Source: Verrucosispora sioxanthis (GTDB taxonomy: Bacteria; Actinomycetota; Actinomycetes; Mycobacteriales; Micromonosporaceae). Taken from it: a stretch of 64,000 nucleotides of DNA. Location: assembly GCF_010560025.1 (NCBI RefSeq), contig NZ_SAIY01000011.1, positions 62,001 through 126,000 on the forward strand, written 5' to 3'. The stretch's first letter is position 1; each line of letters starts with the position of its first letter. The notes under the pieces are model-generated. The model did no database searches. It saw only the letters and a list, made by a program, of their open reading frames with translations, and was not told the origin of the DNA. Position numbers and translations under genes: made by a program. Positions 1 through 9,592 of the stretch are shown piece after piece.

Positions 1-3000
1 CCCTCCGGCGAGGTGCTGCTGGACGCGCCGCCCGAGGTGCCCGCGCCGAGCGGCAAGGCGTGGGGGCAGATGCTGATGCTGCTGCCGATGCTCGCCGGCT
101 CGTTCGCGATGGCCCTGATGTTCGCCGGCCGGGGCGGGTCGACCCTCGGGTACGTCACCGGTGGCCTGTTCGGACTCTCCGCCATCGGGATGCTCGGGTC
201 GCAGCTGGCGAACAACTCCGGCGGACCGGGCAAGCAGGAGATGCTGCAGAAGCGCCGCGAGTACATGACACATCTGTCCCGTCAGCGGCGCCGGGTGCTC
301 AAGACCATCCGCAAGCAGCGGGAGGCGGCGTTCTACCGGCACCCCGACCCGGACATCCTCTGGTCACTGCCACTGGGCCCCCGGCTGTGGGAGCGTCGTC
401 GTGGCGACGTGGACTTCGCCACCGTACGCATCGGTCTGGGGCCACAGGAGTTGGCGACTCCGCTGGTGCCGCCGCCGGCCACGTCGCTGGAGAAGCTGGA
501 GCCGATGTGCGCCCTCGCGCTGCGCCGGTTCCTCACCACCTACGGCGAGGTGCCGGACCTACCGGTGACCATGGCACTCAACGGATTCGCCCGGGTGCAC
601 CTGCGCGGCGACACCGACGCCGCCCGGAGCATGGTCCGGGCGGTGCTCGCCCAGGCCACCGCGTTCCACGCGCCCGACGACATGCTCGTCGCGATCTGTG
701 TGGCGCCGGACCGGCGGGCGGACTGGGAATGGACGAAGTGGCTGCCGCACGCCCTGCACCCGTCCCGCACCGACGCACTCGGCCAGTTGCGCCTGGTGGC
801 ACCGTCGGTCACCGGCCTGGAGGCGATGCTCGACGACGTGCTGGCCAGTCGGCCCCGGTTCAACGCCAGTGGCGGTACGCCCCAGGTCGCCGGGCCGCAC
901 GTGCTGGTGGTCATCGACGGTGGCGACACCGCCGGTTCGGATCATCTGATGACCGAGGGCGGGGTGGAGGGCGTCACCCTGCTCGACCTGTCCACGCCGG
1001 CACCTCGGCTACTCGATCGGGCGCGGCTGGTGCTGGAGGTGGCGGCGGACCGCGGTTTGCACAGCATCACCGTGGACGGTCCGGCCGAGATCGGCCGGGC
1101 CGACGAGTGCCGGGTGGCCGAGCTTGAGGCGTTGGCCATGCAACTGGCTCCGCTGCGCCTCTCCGCCGCCTCGCGGGGCGGGGGCGACACTCCGCTCACC
1201 TCCGAGCTGGGCCTGGCCGAGCTACTCGACATCGGGGATCCGTACGAGTTCGAGGTCGACCGGGCGTGGCAGCCGCGCCCCAACCGCGACAAGCTGCGGG
1301 TGCCTATCGGGGTGGGTGCCGATGGCGGACCGGTGGAGCTGGACCTCAAGGAGTCGGCGCAGGACGGCATGGGCCCGCACGGGTTGCTGATCGGCGCGAC
1401 CGGTTCCGGTAAGTCGGAGCTGTTACGGACCCTGGTGCTGGCGCTTGCGGCGACCCACTCCTCGGAGAGCCTCAACTTCGTGCTCGTCGACTTCAAGGGT
1501 GGTGCCACCTTCACCCGGCTGGACGGCCTACCCCACACCAGCGCGGTGATCACCAACCTGGCCGACGAGTTGCCGTTGGTGGATCGGATGACCGACTCCA
1601 TCAACGGCGAGCTGGTCCGTCGGCAGGAGCTGCTCCGCGCGGCCGGCAACTACGCCTCACAGCGTGACTACGAGAAGGCCCGGGCGGCGGGCGCACCGCT
1701 GTCGCCACTGCCGAGCCTGCTCATCATCTGTGACGAGTTCTCCGAACTGCTGACCGCGAAGCCGGACTTCATCGACATGTTCGTGCAGATCGGTCGGGTC
1801 GGTCGGTCCCTCGGGGTGCACCTGCTGCTGGCGAGCCAACGCCTGGAGGAGGGCCGGCTGCGGGGACTCGACACGCACCTGTCGTACCGGATCGGTCTGC
1901 GGACCTTCTCGGCGATGGAGTCGCGGGTGGTGCTGGGGGCCACCGACGCGTACGAGCTGCCCCGCTCTCCGGGGCACGGATACCTACGATTCGGCACCGA
2001 GCCGCTGGTCCGGTTCAAGGCCGCGTACGTCTCCGGCACCTACCGCAGCAAGACGGCGGCGGCGGTCGCGGCCGGCGACGGCGAGGACCGGGTACGCGAG
2101 TACACCACCGGCTACGTGGCACCGCCGGTGACCCGCGCCCCCCGGGAGGAGGTGGCGCCGGAGCCGGCCGACGGGGTGGGCGAGAGTGTGCTGGACATCC
2201 TGGTCGGTCGACTCACCGGTCGGGGCAAGCCCGCACACCAGGTGTGGCTTCCCCCGCTGGCCGAGCCGCCGACGCTGGACCAGTTGCTGCCTCCGATGAC
2301 CGCCGATCCCGCTCGTGGCATCACCGTCGCGCACGCCGGCCTGCTCGGCGAGTTGCAGGTCGCGGTCGGCATCGTCGACAAGCCGTTCGAGCAGCGCCGC
2401 GACGTGCTCTGGTTCGACCTGGCGGGCTCGGCCGGCCATGCGGTGATCGTCGGCGGTCCGCAGAGCGGCAAGAGCACCCTGCTGCGGACGGTCGTCACCT
2501 CCCTGGCACTGACCCACACGCCGCGGGAGGCCCAGGTCTACTGCCTCGACCTGGGCAGCAGCGCACTGTCGTCGCTGCGCGACCTGCCGCACGTCGGCTC
2601 GGTGGCGACCCGCCTCGACGCCGGCCTGGTCCGGCGTACCGTCGCGGAACTGCAACTGCTGATGGGTGAGCGGGAGCGGCGGTTCGCCGAGCGCGGGGTG
2701 GACTCGATGGCCGAGTACCGGCGGGCCCGGCGGCACGGCCAGCACGACGACGACCCGTTCGGCGACGTCTTCCTCGTCATCGACGGCTGGGCCACGCTGC
2801 GCACGGAATTCGAGGACCTGGAACCGACGATCAACGACATCGCCAACCGGGGTCTCTCCTTCGGCATCCATCTGATCGTGACCGCGAGTCGGTGGATGGA
2901 CCTGCGACCGGCAGTCCGGGACGTCTTCGGCACCCGGCTGGAGTTGCGGCTGGCCGATGCCAGCGACTCCAACCTGGACCGACGGGCGGCGATGAACGTG

Positions 3001-3912
3001 CCGGAGAAGTCACCGGGCCGGGGCATCACGCCGGACGGGCAGCAGTTCCTGGCGGCGTTGCCCCGAGCGGACAGCGCGCAGGAGGCGGAGAGCCTGTCCG
3101 AGGGCGCGCGGAAGCTGGTCACCGACCTGGCCGCCGCCTGGCAGGGGCCGGGAGCGCCGCCGATCCGGTTGCTGCCGCCCGTGGTGCCGTACGGCAGCCT
3201 GCCCAACACCGGCCGCCCGGGGATCCCGATCGGTATCGCCGAGGTGGACCTTCAGCCGGTGCACGTGGACTTCGCCGCCGACCCGCACTTCATTCTGTTC
3301 GGTGACGGTGAGTCGGGTAAGAGCACCTTCCTGCGGGCGCTGGCGCAGACCATCGTCGACCGCAACGAGTTGACCGAGGCTCGGCTGGTCATCGTCGACT
3401 ACCGGCGTAGCCTGCTCGGCGACATCGACACGCCGCACCTGATCGGGTACGGCTCGACCGCCCAGGTCACCGAGAGCATCGTCACCGAGGTGGCCACGGT
3501 GATGCGCGACCGGCTACCGCCGCCGGACATCAACGCCGAGCGGCTGCGGGCCCGCGACTGGTGGAAGGGTCCCGACCTGTACGTGCTCGTCGACGACTAC
3601 GACCTGGTGGCCGGCGCCGGGAGCAACCCGTTGACCCCGCTGCTGGAGTTCCTGCCGCAGGCTCGCGACATCGGTCTGCACGTGGTCATCGCCCGGCGTA
3701 CCGGCGGTGCCAGCCGGGCGCTGTACGAACCGGTGCTGATGCGGCTCCGGGAGATCAGCACGCCCGGCATCGTGATGTCCGGCAACCGGGACGAGGGGGT
3801 GCTGCTCGGCACCGTCCGGCCGGGACCGCTGCCACCGGGTCGGGGTTGGCTGGTGTCCCGGCGCGGCGGTACCCGGTTGGTGCAGCTGGTGCACCTTCCG
3901 CCGCGCTCCTGA
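1..3912 (+). CDS. eccC: Type VII secretion FtsK/SpoIIIE ATPase EccC (5' partial)
   Basis: This is the motor ATPase of the ESX secretion system; it recognises WXG100-type substrates and drives export at the inner membrane. The open frame runs to the first base of the window, and the first codons read PSGEVLLDAPPEVP, which looks internal to a normal EccC N-terminus, so the true start lies upstream. Two adjacent hydrophobic segments lie at about residues 23-65 (window numbering). Three FtsK-type ATPase modules follow, with P-loops GATGSGKSE (about residue 465), GGPQSGKST (about 818) and GDGESGKST (about 1101). Module 1 keeps an acidic Walker B (LIICDEFSEL). Modules 2 and 3 have VIDGW and VDDYD at the equivalent place, so module 1 probably has the main catalytic role. 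It is a single-chain EccCa+EccCb fusion. Family assignment is firm. Confidence 0.96.
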   Translation, partial: PSGEVLLDAPPEVPAPSGKAWGQMLMLLPMLAGSFAMALMFAGRGGSTLGYVTGGLFGLSAIGMLGSQLANNSGGPGKQEMLQKRREYMTHLSRQRRRVLKTIRKQREAAFYRHPDPDILWSLPLGPRLWERRRGDVDFATVRIGLGPQELATPLVPPPATSLEKLEPMCALALRRFLTTYGEVPDLPVTMALNGFARVHLRGDTDAARSMVRAVLAQATAFHAPDDMLVAICVAPDRRADWEWTKWLPHALHPSRTDALGQLRLVAPSVTGLEAMLDDVLASRPRFNASGGTPQVAGPHVLVVIDGGDTAGSDHLMTEGGVEGVTLLDLSTPAPRLLDRARLVLEVAADRGLHSITVDGPAEIGRADECRVAELEALAMQLAPLRLSAASRGGGDTPLTSELGLAELLDIGDPYEFEVDRAWQPRPNRDKLRVPIGVGADGGPVELDLKESAQDGMGPHGLLIGATGSGKSELLRTLVLALAATHSSESLNFVLVDFKGGATFTRLDGLPHTSAVITNLADELPLVDRMTDSINGELVRRQELLRAAGNYASQRDYEKARAAGAPLSPLPSLLIICDEFSELLTAKPDFIDMFVQIGRVGRSLGVHLLLASQRLEEGRLRGLDTHLSYRIGLRTFSAMESRVVLGATDAYELPRSPGHGYLRFGTEPLVRFKAAYVSGTYRSKTAAAVAAGDGEDRVREYTTGYVAPPVTRAPREEVAPEPADGVGESVLDILVGRLTGRGKPAHQVWLPPLAEPPTLDQLLPPMTADPARGITVAHAGLLGELQVAVGIVDKPFEQRRDVLWFDLAGSAGHAVIVGGPQSGKSTLLRTVVTSLALTHTPREAQVYCLDLGSSALSSLRDLPHVGSVATRLDAGLVRRTVAELQLLMGERERRFAERGVDSMAEYRRARRHGQHDDDPFGDVFLVIDGWATLRTEFEDLEPTINDIANRGLSFGIHLIVTASRWMDLRPAVRDVFGTRLELRLADASDSNLDRRAAMNVPEKSPGRGITPDGQQFLAALPRADSAQEAESLSEGARKLVTDLAAAWQGPGAPPIRLLPPVVPYGSLPNTGRPGIPIGIAEVDLQPVHVDFAADPHFILFGDGESGKSTFLRALAQTIVDRNELTEARLVIVDYRRSLLGDIDTPHLIGYGSTAQVTESIVTEVATVMRDRLPPPDINAERLRARDWWKGPDLYVLVDDYDLVAGAGSNPLTPLLEFLPQARDIGLHVVIARRTGGASRALYEPVLMRLREISTPGIVMSGNRDEGVLLGTVRPGPLPPGRGWLVSRRGGTRLVQLVHLPPRS

Positions 3913-4044
3913 GCCCGGTACGGGGTTGCCCGATCGGGCTACTCTCGGCCAGAGTGGACTCACTGAGCGCGGCTGCCTGACCCCCGACCAGTCGGAGAAG
4001 GAAGCAGCCGCGCCGGCATCGTGTGAGTGAACGGGGGAGGGGAC

Positions 4045-4665
4045 ATGGGCGACGAATGGCTCGTCGACGAACAGATCGACGTCGACATCCAGCAGCTGAA
4101 GGACTTCGCGCTGGCCATCCAGCGGGAGATGGAGACCAACTTCCAGCCCAGCTTCGACAACGGCCTACGCCCCATGCTCACGGTGCAGGCGCCGTTCGGT
4201 GGTGGCGGGATGAAGGAAGCCGCGTTCTTCCGGGGCCGGCACGACGAGAGCCGGATGGCCATCTCCCACCTGATGGGCGACGTGATGAAGGGCCTGGCCG
4301 CGCTCAGCACGGCCGCGATGTCCATCTCGGCGGAGTATCTGACCGGGGACGCGCTGGCCCAGGCCACCAACGACGACGTCTACAACGCGTTCTCCGCCGT
4401 CGACGGTCAGGACACGCTCAGCGGCCGATGGCAGGAAGGCGCGGAGAACCCGGCCGGCGCGGTGCCGGAGGCGGCGCTGAACCCGGAGCCGATGAATCCC
4501 TACCACGGCCTCGACGCCTGCCCCACCGGGGAGCAGAGCGAGGAGACCCCGGAGTGGGCGCGGGCGGAGGTCGTCGGTGAGGGCTCGGGCACGTATCTGA
4601 TCCACGGTGACGGCGAGCGCATGCATGACGACGATCTCCGGCTAACCCAGTCGGATCTCCGGTGA
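4045..4665 (+). CDS. ESX-locus helical protein, candidate type VII substrate
   Basis: The product is 206 aa, mostly charged and helical at the N-terminus, with a glycine cluster (FGGGGMKEAAFF) and an acidic, proline-containing C-terminal third. There is no signal peptide or membrane segment. I chose ATG 4045 because the purine run GGGGGAGGGG lies directly before it; GTG 4027 is in frame but has no good ribosome site. It sits between eccC and a WXG-like gene, so it is probably an ESX substrate, chaperone or accessory protein. I do not recognise a named family, and no canonical WXG is visible. Confidence 0.75.
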   Translation: MGDEWLVDEQIDVDIQQLKDFALAIQREMETNFQPSFDNGLRPMLTVQAPFGGGGMKEAAFFRGRHDESRMAISHLMGDVMKGLAALSTAAMSISAEYLTGDALAQATNDDVYNAFSAVDGQDTLSGRWQEGAENPAGAVPEAALNPEPMNPYHGLDACPTGEQSEETPEWARAEVVGEGSGTYLIHGDGERMHDDDLRLTQSDLR

Positions 4666-4696
4666 CGGTGTCAGGGGCGAGGCCCGAGGAGCGGGG

Positions 4697-5704
4697 ATGA
4701 GCGACGACTACTACGGCTGGCAGCCGGTCAGCTATCCGATGTACTCCGGCGTGTCGGACGACTACGCCGCCGAGCGGGCCGCCGGGGCCACGCCGTACGA
4801 GCCCACGGCCTGGGACTCGGTGAACATCGAGCAGATGTGGGAGTACGTCCGCAAGGAGAGTGACGAGCGGACGACGGCACTCGCCGACATGTGGCGGCGA
4901 GCGGCGAGCCTGCTGCAGACCACTCGGGACAATCTCAAGCGCCATGCCGACTCCCTGGACGCCCGCTGGCAGTCGCCCGCGGCACGGGTCTTCATGTCCC
5001 GCGTGGGTGCCACGCTGCACTCGCTCGACGAGTGGAAGGAGGTGGCCAGCAACAACGCCACCGGCCTCGACCAGCTCGCCAGCAAGATCGGGACTGCCCA
5101 GCGGGAGATGAAGACGCTCTGGGAGGAGTACCGGGCCGAGCAGATCCGACAGGGGGAGCGCCGGACCAACGACGAGGGCGTCCAGGCTGTCGACCTCGTC
5201 GAATGGGTCCCCGGTGTCACAGGCAACGACGCCAAGTCGTACGAGGACGTGCAGAACGAGTACCACCAGCGCGCCAAGAACATCACCAAGCCGCTGGCGG
5301 ACCTCTACATCGACGTCTACATCTCCAATATCTCCCGGGGCGGGAAGTTCAAGGGCCCGACGGATGCGGTGATCACCAATCCGTCGAACGTGCCCCGCCC
5401 TGGCGGTCCGGGGGCGCCCCCGCCCGGCGCACCCATGAACGGGGCCGCCCCGAACCGCCCGGCCATGCCCAGCCGGCCGGATCTGCCGACCCGACCCGGT
5501 GGGGCCGACGCGCCGACCGGTGCCGCGCCACCGCCGCCACCAAATCTTCCGGAGGGCGTCGGTCTGGCAGGTGGCGCCGCCGCGCCGGTCGCCCCACCGC
5601 CGACCGCACCGCCGGTGACCACCGCACCCACGGCACCCGTGACTCCCGGTCCGGTGGTGCCGCCGGTGGCCCCGCCTGGGCCGCGACCGGGCAACCCCGG
5701 ATGA
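4697..5704 (+). CDS. WXG100-like ESX protein with proline-rich tail
   Basis: The product is 335 aa. Residues about 35-165 are predicted helical and resemble a WXG100 hairpin: the tryptophan turn appears as ARWQSPAARVF between two long helices, followed by a third helix ending in WEEYRAEQ. Residues about 225-335 are a disordered Pro/Gly/Ala tail of repeated PPPPPN and PTAPPVT-like runs. There is no signal peptide, as expected for a type VII substrate. The start ATG follows GAGGAGCGGGG. The stop overlaps the next start by 4 nt (ATGA), so translation is coupled. Its role as a secreted substrate or ESX pore-associated factor is inferred from position and fold. Confidence 0.82.
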   Translation: MSDDYYGWQPVSYPMYSGVSDDYAAERAAGATPYEPTAWDSVNIEQMWEYVRKESDERTTALADMWRRAASLLQTTRDNLKRHADSLDARWQSPAARVFMSRVGATLHSLDEWKEVASNNATGLDQLASKIGTAQREMKTLWEEYRAEQIRQGERRTNDEGVQAVDLVEWVPGVTGNDAKSYEDVQNEYHQRAKNITKPLADLYIDVYISNISRGGKFKGPTDAVITNPSNVPRPGGPGAPPPGAPMNGAAPNRPAMPSRPDLPTRPGGADAPTGAAPPPPPNLPEGVGLAGGAAAPVAPPPTAPPVTTAPTAPVTPGPVVPPVAPPGPRPGNPG

Positions 5705-6441
5705 ACGCACCGAACTCAGCGCGACCGAACGCACCGAGGGCCACCCTGCCGGGTGCGGGTGGTCCCGGCGCGCCCGGTGGCCGTGGGCCGGGGCCCAACC
5801 GGCCCACCCTTCCTGGTGCAGGTGGCCCGGCTAGCGGATCCGGCGCGCCGGGTGGCCGGAAAAGTCCCGCACCGAGCCGCCCGACCCTGCCCGGCAACAC
5901 CGGCGCTGGCGCTCCCGGCGGTGGCCGGGGTCGGCCGGGTCTGGGCAATCGGCCGGGCGCTTCGGCCACTCCGCCGCCGTCGAGTCCGCGGCTGCCCGGC
6001 TCCACCGCCCGCCCGAGTCAGCGCGGCGCCGCCCCCGGACGGCCTGCCGCACCTCCGCCGAGCCTCGGCGGTCAACGGGGTGCCGCGCCGGGCGGGCCGC
6101 CCAAGGCGAGCGCTCCGCTGAGCGGCAAACCGGCCACCGGTAAGCCGGTGACCGGCGGAGGCCCTGCCGGTGCCCGACCCGATCTGAGCGGACGCGCCGG
6201 TGCGGGCACCGGGCGACCTGCGCCGGCGACGGGGCCGGCTCCGTCGCTGGGCGGTCGACGCGGCGGGCCGACGACGCCGTCTCCACGCAAGGCCGCACCC
6301 CGCGACGCAGAGCAGGAGACCTGGGAGTACGGCGACGGTGACGACGAGTTGTGGGTCACCGAGTCCTCCGCCGCTGGTGTGGTGGAGGCCCCTGCCGAAC
6401 ACCGCCCCCGGGAGCAGGGCAGGACCCTCGGCCAGAGCTGA
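5701..6441 (+). CDS. Low-complexity Pro/Gly-rich protein of the ESX operon
   Basis: The product is 246 aa and almost entirely low complexity. TLPGAGGPGAPGGRGPGP-type units recur about four times in the first third, followed by arginine-, serine- and glycine-rich sequence and an acidic end (TWEYGDGDDELWVTE). It is probably disordered. The start is the ATG overlapping the stop of the WXG-like gene. A strong hairpin follows the stop, so it closes this transcription unit. The end motif containing two Trp and an acidic run could be a short recognition peptide. Coding status is supported by the 4-nt overlap and sustained frame; function is unknown. Confidence 0.7.
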   Translation: MNAPNSARPNAPRATLPGAGGPGAPGGRGPGPNRPTLPGAGGPASGSGAPGGRKSPAPSRPTLPGNTGAGAPGGGRGRPGLGNRPGASATPPPSSPRLPGSTARPSQRGAAPGRPAAPPPSLGGQRGAAPGGPPKASAPLSGKPATGKPVTGGGPAGARPDLSGRAGAGTGRPAPATGPAPSLGGRRGGPTTPSPRKAAPRDAEQETWEYGDGDDELWVTESSAAGVVEAPAEHRPREQGRTLGQS

Positions 6442-6448
6442 ACGCCGT

Positions 6449-6482
6449 CGGGCCGGTCACCCAACCCTGGGTGACCGGCCCG
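6449..6482 (+). terminator. Hairpin terminator after the ESX substrate genes
   Basis: A perfect 15-bp inverted repeat (CGGGCCGGTCACCCA with its complement) encloses the loop ACCC, starting 8 nt after a stop codon. There is no U-tract, which is usual for actinobacteria. It separates the substrate genes from mycP. Confidence 0.8.
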
Positions 6483-6547
6483 TACCATGCGGTGACCGTC
6501 TATTCGCAGCCGTCCCCGTGGCGGCGCACAGAGGAAGGCTGACGGGC

Positions 6548-7852
6548 ATGCGTGTCCTCACCCGATCGGCAGCCGCCGCGCTCACCACCGCGAGCGTCCT
6601 GGCAGCCGTCGCCCTGCCCGCCGCACCCGCCCACGCCGACTCGGTCCGCGACAGATCCTGGCACGTCAAGAGCATGGAGCTGACCGAGCTCCACGACATC
6701 ACCAAGGGCGAGGGCGTCACCGTGGCGGTGGTCGACACCGGGGTGGACGCGACACACCCGGATCTTCGCGGCGGCGTCCTGCCCGGCATCGACCTCTACG
6801 ACGACGGCACCAAGGGCCGCCTCGACCGTCAGGGACACGGCACCGGCATGGCCTCACTTATCGCCGGTCGCGGGCACGGCCCTGGCGGCCGTGACGGCGT
6901 GCTCGGCGTGGCACCCGAGGCCAAGATCCTTCCAGTGACGATCAAGAAGGACGGCGCCCCGTTGATCGCACCGACGGCCCTCGCCGCCGGCATCAACTGG
7001 GCGATCGACGCCGGTGCCGACGTGATCAACGTTTCCCTGTCCAGCAGCTTCAACGAGGAGCTGAACCGGGCGGTCGAGCGCGCCTACCAGAACAACGTGA
7101 TCGTGGTCGCCGCGGCCGGCAACGACGACCAGATCCTCGTCGGCGCGCCGGCCTCGCATCCCGGCAGCATCGCCGTCAACGCTGTCGACCGCAAGGGCGT
7201 CATCAGCAAGAAGGGGTCGGTACCGGGAACCTTGGACCTACCGATCAGCATCGCCGCCCCCGGTCAGGACATGACGTTGGCTCGCCCAGGTGGCCGGTAC
7301 GTCACCGCGACCGGCAGCAGCAGCGCCACCGCGATCGTCTCCGGTGCGGTGGCCCTGATCAAGGCCGAGTACCCGGACCTGAACGCGTACCAGACGTTCG
7401 AGCGGCTGCTTGAGACCACCAGGGACGCCGGTGAGCCGGGCCGCGACGAGTACTACGGCTGGGGCGTACTCGACCTGCGGGAGGCGTTGACCGGCGAACC
7501 CGACGGGCGGGGCAGCCGCGCTGCGGCAACCGGCGAGCCGGAGATCGACGAGGCACTCGCTGCCGCGCGGGCAGCCGGAAGCGACGGTCCCGACTACGCG
7601 GAAATCGTGATCGTCGTGCTGGTCTGGGTGGTCTTCCTGGCCATGCTCGTCGGCGGAGTGGTGGCCATCGTCAAGCTCCGTCGCCGCTCGCGCCGCCGCC
7701 GAGACGCCAGCCTGGCCGCAGAGCCCGTGCTCGCCGGCGGTGGGCCTGCCGCGCCGTCGACGCCGGGCGGGGCGGTCGGCTCGACCGATCAGACCTTGTC
7801 TGATCCCGCTCGGGCCGGTGACGCCGCCTGGCGCCGCCCGTCCGATGAGTAG
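6548..7852 (+). CDS. mycP: Mycosin, type VII secretion subtilisin-like protease
   Basis: This is a membrane-anchored S8 serine protease of the ESX machinery. The 434-aa product has a signal peptide (about residues 1-30, ending APAHA), the catalytic Asp63 in VAVVDTG, His97 in GHGTGMA, oxyanion Asn191 in AAAGND and Ser258 in GSSSATA. A C-terminal membrane helix (about residues 355-380) is followed by the basic stop-transfer KLRRRSRRRR and a cytosolic tail. ATG 6548 is chosen because it starts the signal peptide and follows GAGGAAGG. The long in-frame extension upstream crosses the terminator and is not real. Family assignment is firm; the native substrate cannot be read from the sequence. Confidence 0.95.
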   Translation: MRVLTRSAAAALTTASVLAAVALPAAPAHADSVRDRSWHVKSMELTELHDITKGEGVTVAVVDTGVDATHPDLRGGVLPGIDLYDDGTKGRLDRQGHGTGMASLIAGRGHGPGGRDGVLGVAPEAKILPVTIKKDGAPLIAPTALAAGINWAIDAGADVINVSLSSSFNEELNRAVERAYQNNVIVVAAAGNDDQILVGAPASHPGSIAVNAVDRKGVISKKGSVPGTLDLPISIAAPGQDMTLARPGGRYVTATGSSSATAIVSGAVALIKAEYPDLNAYQTFERLLETTRDAGEPGRDEYYGWGVLDLREALTGEPDGRGSRAAATGEPEIDEALAAARAAGSDGPDYAEIVIVVLVWVVFLAMLVGGVVAIVKLRRRSRRRRDASLAAEPVLAGGGPAAPSTPGGAVGSTDQTLSDPARAGDAAWRRPSDE

Positions 7853-7864
7853 CAGGACGGACAG

Positions 7865-8335
7865 GTGCTGAACACGTCAGCGGAGTCCGGCTCCGCGTCC
7901 GTGCCGACGCCACGTCGGCGGCCGGTCGTCGTCACCGTCGCCGTCCTGCTGATGGTGCCCTCGATCGTCCTCTGGCTGATCGCCGGGTTCGCTTTCTTCC
8001 GCGCGATGCTGCGCGCCGAGGGCGACGGACTGGGCAAGGTCCTGGTGGTGGGCATCGGTGCCGGCGTACTCGCGATCGCGTTGCTTGTGGTGCTGCTCGC
8101 GGCCATGGGGATCTTCATGGCCTGGACCGGCGACAATGCCGCCGGGCTGGCCGTGCCGGCCGGGTTCACCTTCGGACTTTTCGTCGTGGTCATCGTGACG
8201 CTGCTGGCGCAGGGCAAGCTCAGCTATCACCCGACGATGGTCACGCCGCTGGTGGTGGGCGGGCTTGCCGGCGTGTCGCTCATCCTGATCAAGACTCCAC
8301 CGGCGCGGGCCTGGTTCGCCAGCCGCGGTGGCTAG
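7865..8335 (+). CDS. Small multi-pass membrane protein, ESX-linked
   Basis: The 156-aa product has four hydrophobic segments (about residues 18-42, 52-80, 90-118 and 125-145) and almost no soluble sequence. It starts with GTG 12 nt after mycP and is probably cotranscribed with it. I do not recognise a domain. It could be an accessory of the ESX membrane complex or an unrelated passenger. The gene is convergent with the SseB-like gene, with only 3 nt between the stops. Confidence 0.7.
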   Translation: MLNTSAESGSASVPTPRRRPVVVTVAVLLMVPSIVLWLIAGFAFFRAMLRAEGDGLGKVLVVGIGAGVLAIALLVVLLAAMGIFMAWTGDNAAGLAVPAGFTFGLFVVVIVTLLAQGKLSYHPTMVTPLVVGGLAGVSLILIKTPPARAWFASRGG

Positions 8336-8338
8336 CAG

Positions 8339-9592
8339 CTAGGCCGGGGACCAGCGACGGGCGGGGGCGTCGAAGCGGGCCAGCAGTTCGTCCCGGCCGT
8401 CCGCGTGCAGGCAGCGCAGCTCGGTGCCGTCCGGTACGACAAGCGACTCCATCCGGGGTTGGCCCTGACCCCACTCGTCGGGCGTGGTCTCGCCGGGCGG
8501 CCAGCGCAGCACCGCCACCCACTCGTCGGACTCCTCGAACGGAGAGCCCTCACCGAGCAGCCCGAGCCGTCGGTACAGCCGGGTCGGCGTGTCCCGTCCC
8601 GGTCCGTGCCAGGCGTGCACCAGTCCAGCCGCCCGGTCGTATCCATCATCCAGGTAGGACGTCAGGTAACGGTGCGGGATGACAAGTTGCAGCAGCAGCG
8701 GTGCGCCGGGATCGGGACCGTCATCATCGGTCTCGGGTGCCGGACGGGGCACCGGTACGCCCACCGCCGACGGGTCGGCGTACCTGGCCGTGTCGCGGCG
8801 CGCCTGCTCCTGCTTGGCTGCCTCGTCGATGACCTGTCGCAGCTCGCCGAGCCAGTCGCGCAACGTCAGCAGCGCCTCGCCGGGTAGCGCCGCGGCCAGC
8901 GGCGTCTCCGGGTTCAGCAGCAACTGCCAGGAGATGTCCGGCCAGTGGTCGGTGAGCTGGAGGCTGCTGACCACCACCAGGTCACGCTCGCCGAGTGCCT
9001 GTCGCAGCCGGGCTTCCGAGCTGAACACGGGCAGGCTGACCTGACCCTGCTCGTCGGGCACGGTCCACCAGGGAAACTCGGGATCGGACAGGTCACGTGT
9101 CGCCGGTCCGTCCGGGTCCACCGGCAGCACCAGTTCGGCGCGGAGCAGTGCGGCCATCAGGGCGTTCGGGTCCTGCCGCCGGACCGCCTCGCGCAGCGGT
9201 CGCTCGGCCTCCATCACCGGCTCGGTCAGGGCCCTGAGTTCGTCAGCGGTCAGCCGGATGCCGATCGGCAACCCGGCGTCGATCGCCAACATCCATTCGT
9301 CGTCGGGCCAGTCGACGGCTAGGTCGATCAGGCCCGACACCCGGTAGCTCACCGACTGGCCGGGCAGCCCGGCGGCGATTGCCGCCGGTGAGGTGTACGC
9401 GAGCACGTGCGTGACGCCGTCGTGCTGGCCGGTCGCCCAGGCCACCGCTTCCCGGCCGGCCGCCGCGCCGGGCGACACGGGCAGCAGCAGCGGACCGGCG
9501 ACCAGTTCGGTGAGGAAGCCTTCCCGGTCGTCGGCCTCGGCGGCGGCCAACAGCGCGCGCTCGGCGGCGGTGGTCGGCTGCCAGCCGGTCAC
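8339..9592 (-). CDS. SseB-family protein with two SseB-like domains
   Basis: The product is 417 aa, soluble, with no signal peptide. Two regions of similar layout follow one another: residues about 10-125 (helix, then GPLLLPVSPGAAAGREAVAW and a DEWMLAIDAGLPIGIRLTADEL end) and about 130-260 (ALLRAELVLPVDPDG, then a LLLNPETPLAAALPGEAL end). This is the pattern of the SseB N-terminal domain, here doubled, followed by a C-terminal extension. In actinobacteria SseB-like proteins are often found near ESX genes, but their role is not settled. Its ATG overlaps the SUKH-3 stop by 4 nt, so it is the last gene of a three-gene coupled operon. Domain call is fairly confident; function unknown. Confidence 0.8.
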   Translation of the reverse strand: MTGWQPTTAAERALLAAAEADDREGFLTELVAGPLLLPVSPGAAAGREAVAWATGQHDGVTHVLAYTSPAAIAAGLPGQSVSYRVSGLIDLAVDWPDDEWMLAIDAGLPIGIRLTADELRALTEPVMEAERPLREAVRRQDPNALMAALLRAELVLPVDPDGPATRDLSDPEFPWWTVPDEQGQVSLPVFSSEARLRQALGERDLVVVSSLQLTDHWPDISWQLLLNPETPLAAALPGEALLTLRDWLGELRQVIDEAAKQEQARRDTARYADPSAVGVPVPRPAPETDDDGPDPGAPLLLQLVIPHRYLTSYLDDGYDRAAGLVHAWHGPGRDTPTRLYRRLGLLGEGSPFEESDEWVAVLRWPPGETTPDEWGQGQPRMESLVVPDGTELRCLHADGRDELLARFDAPARRWSPA

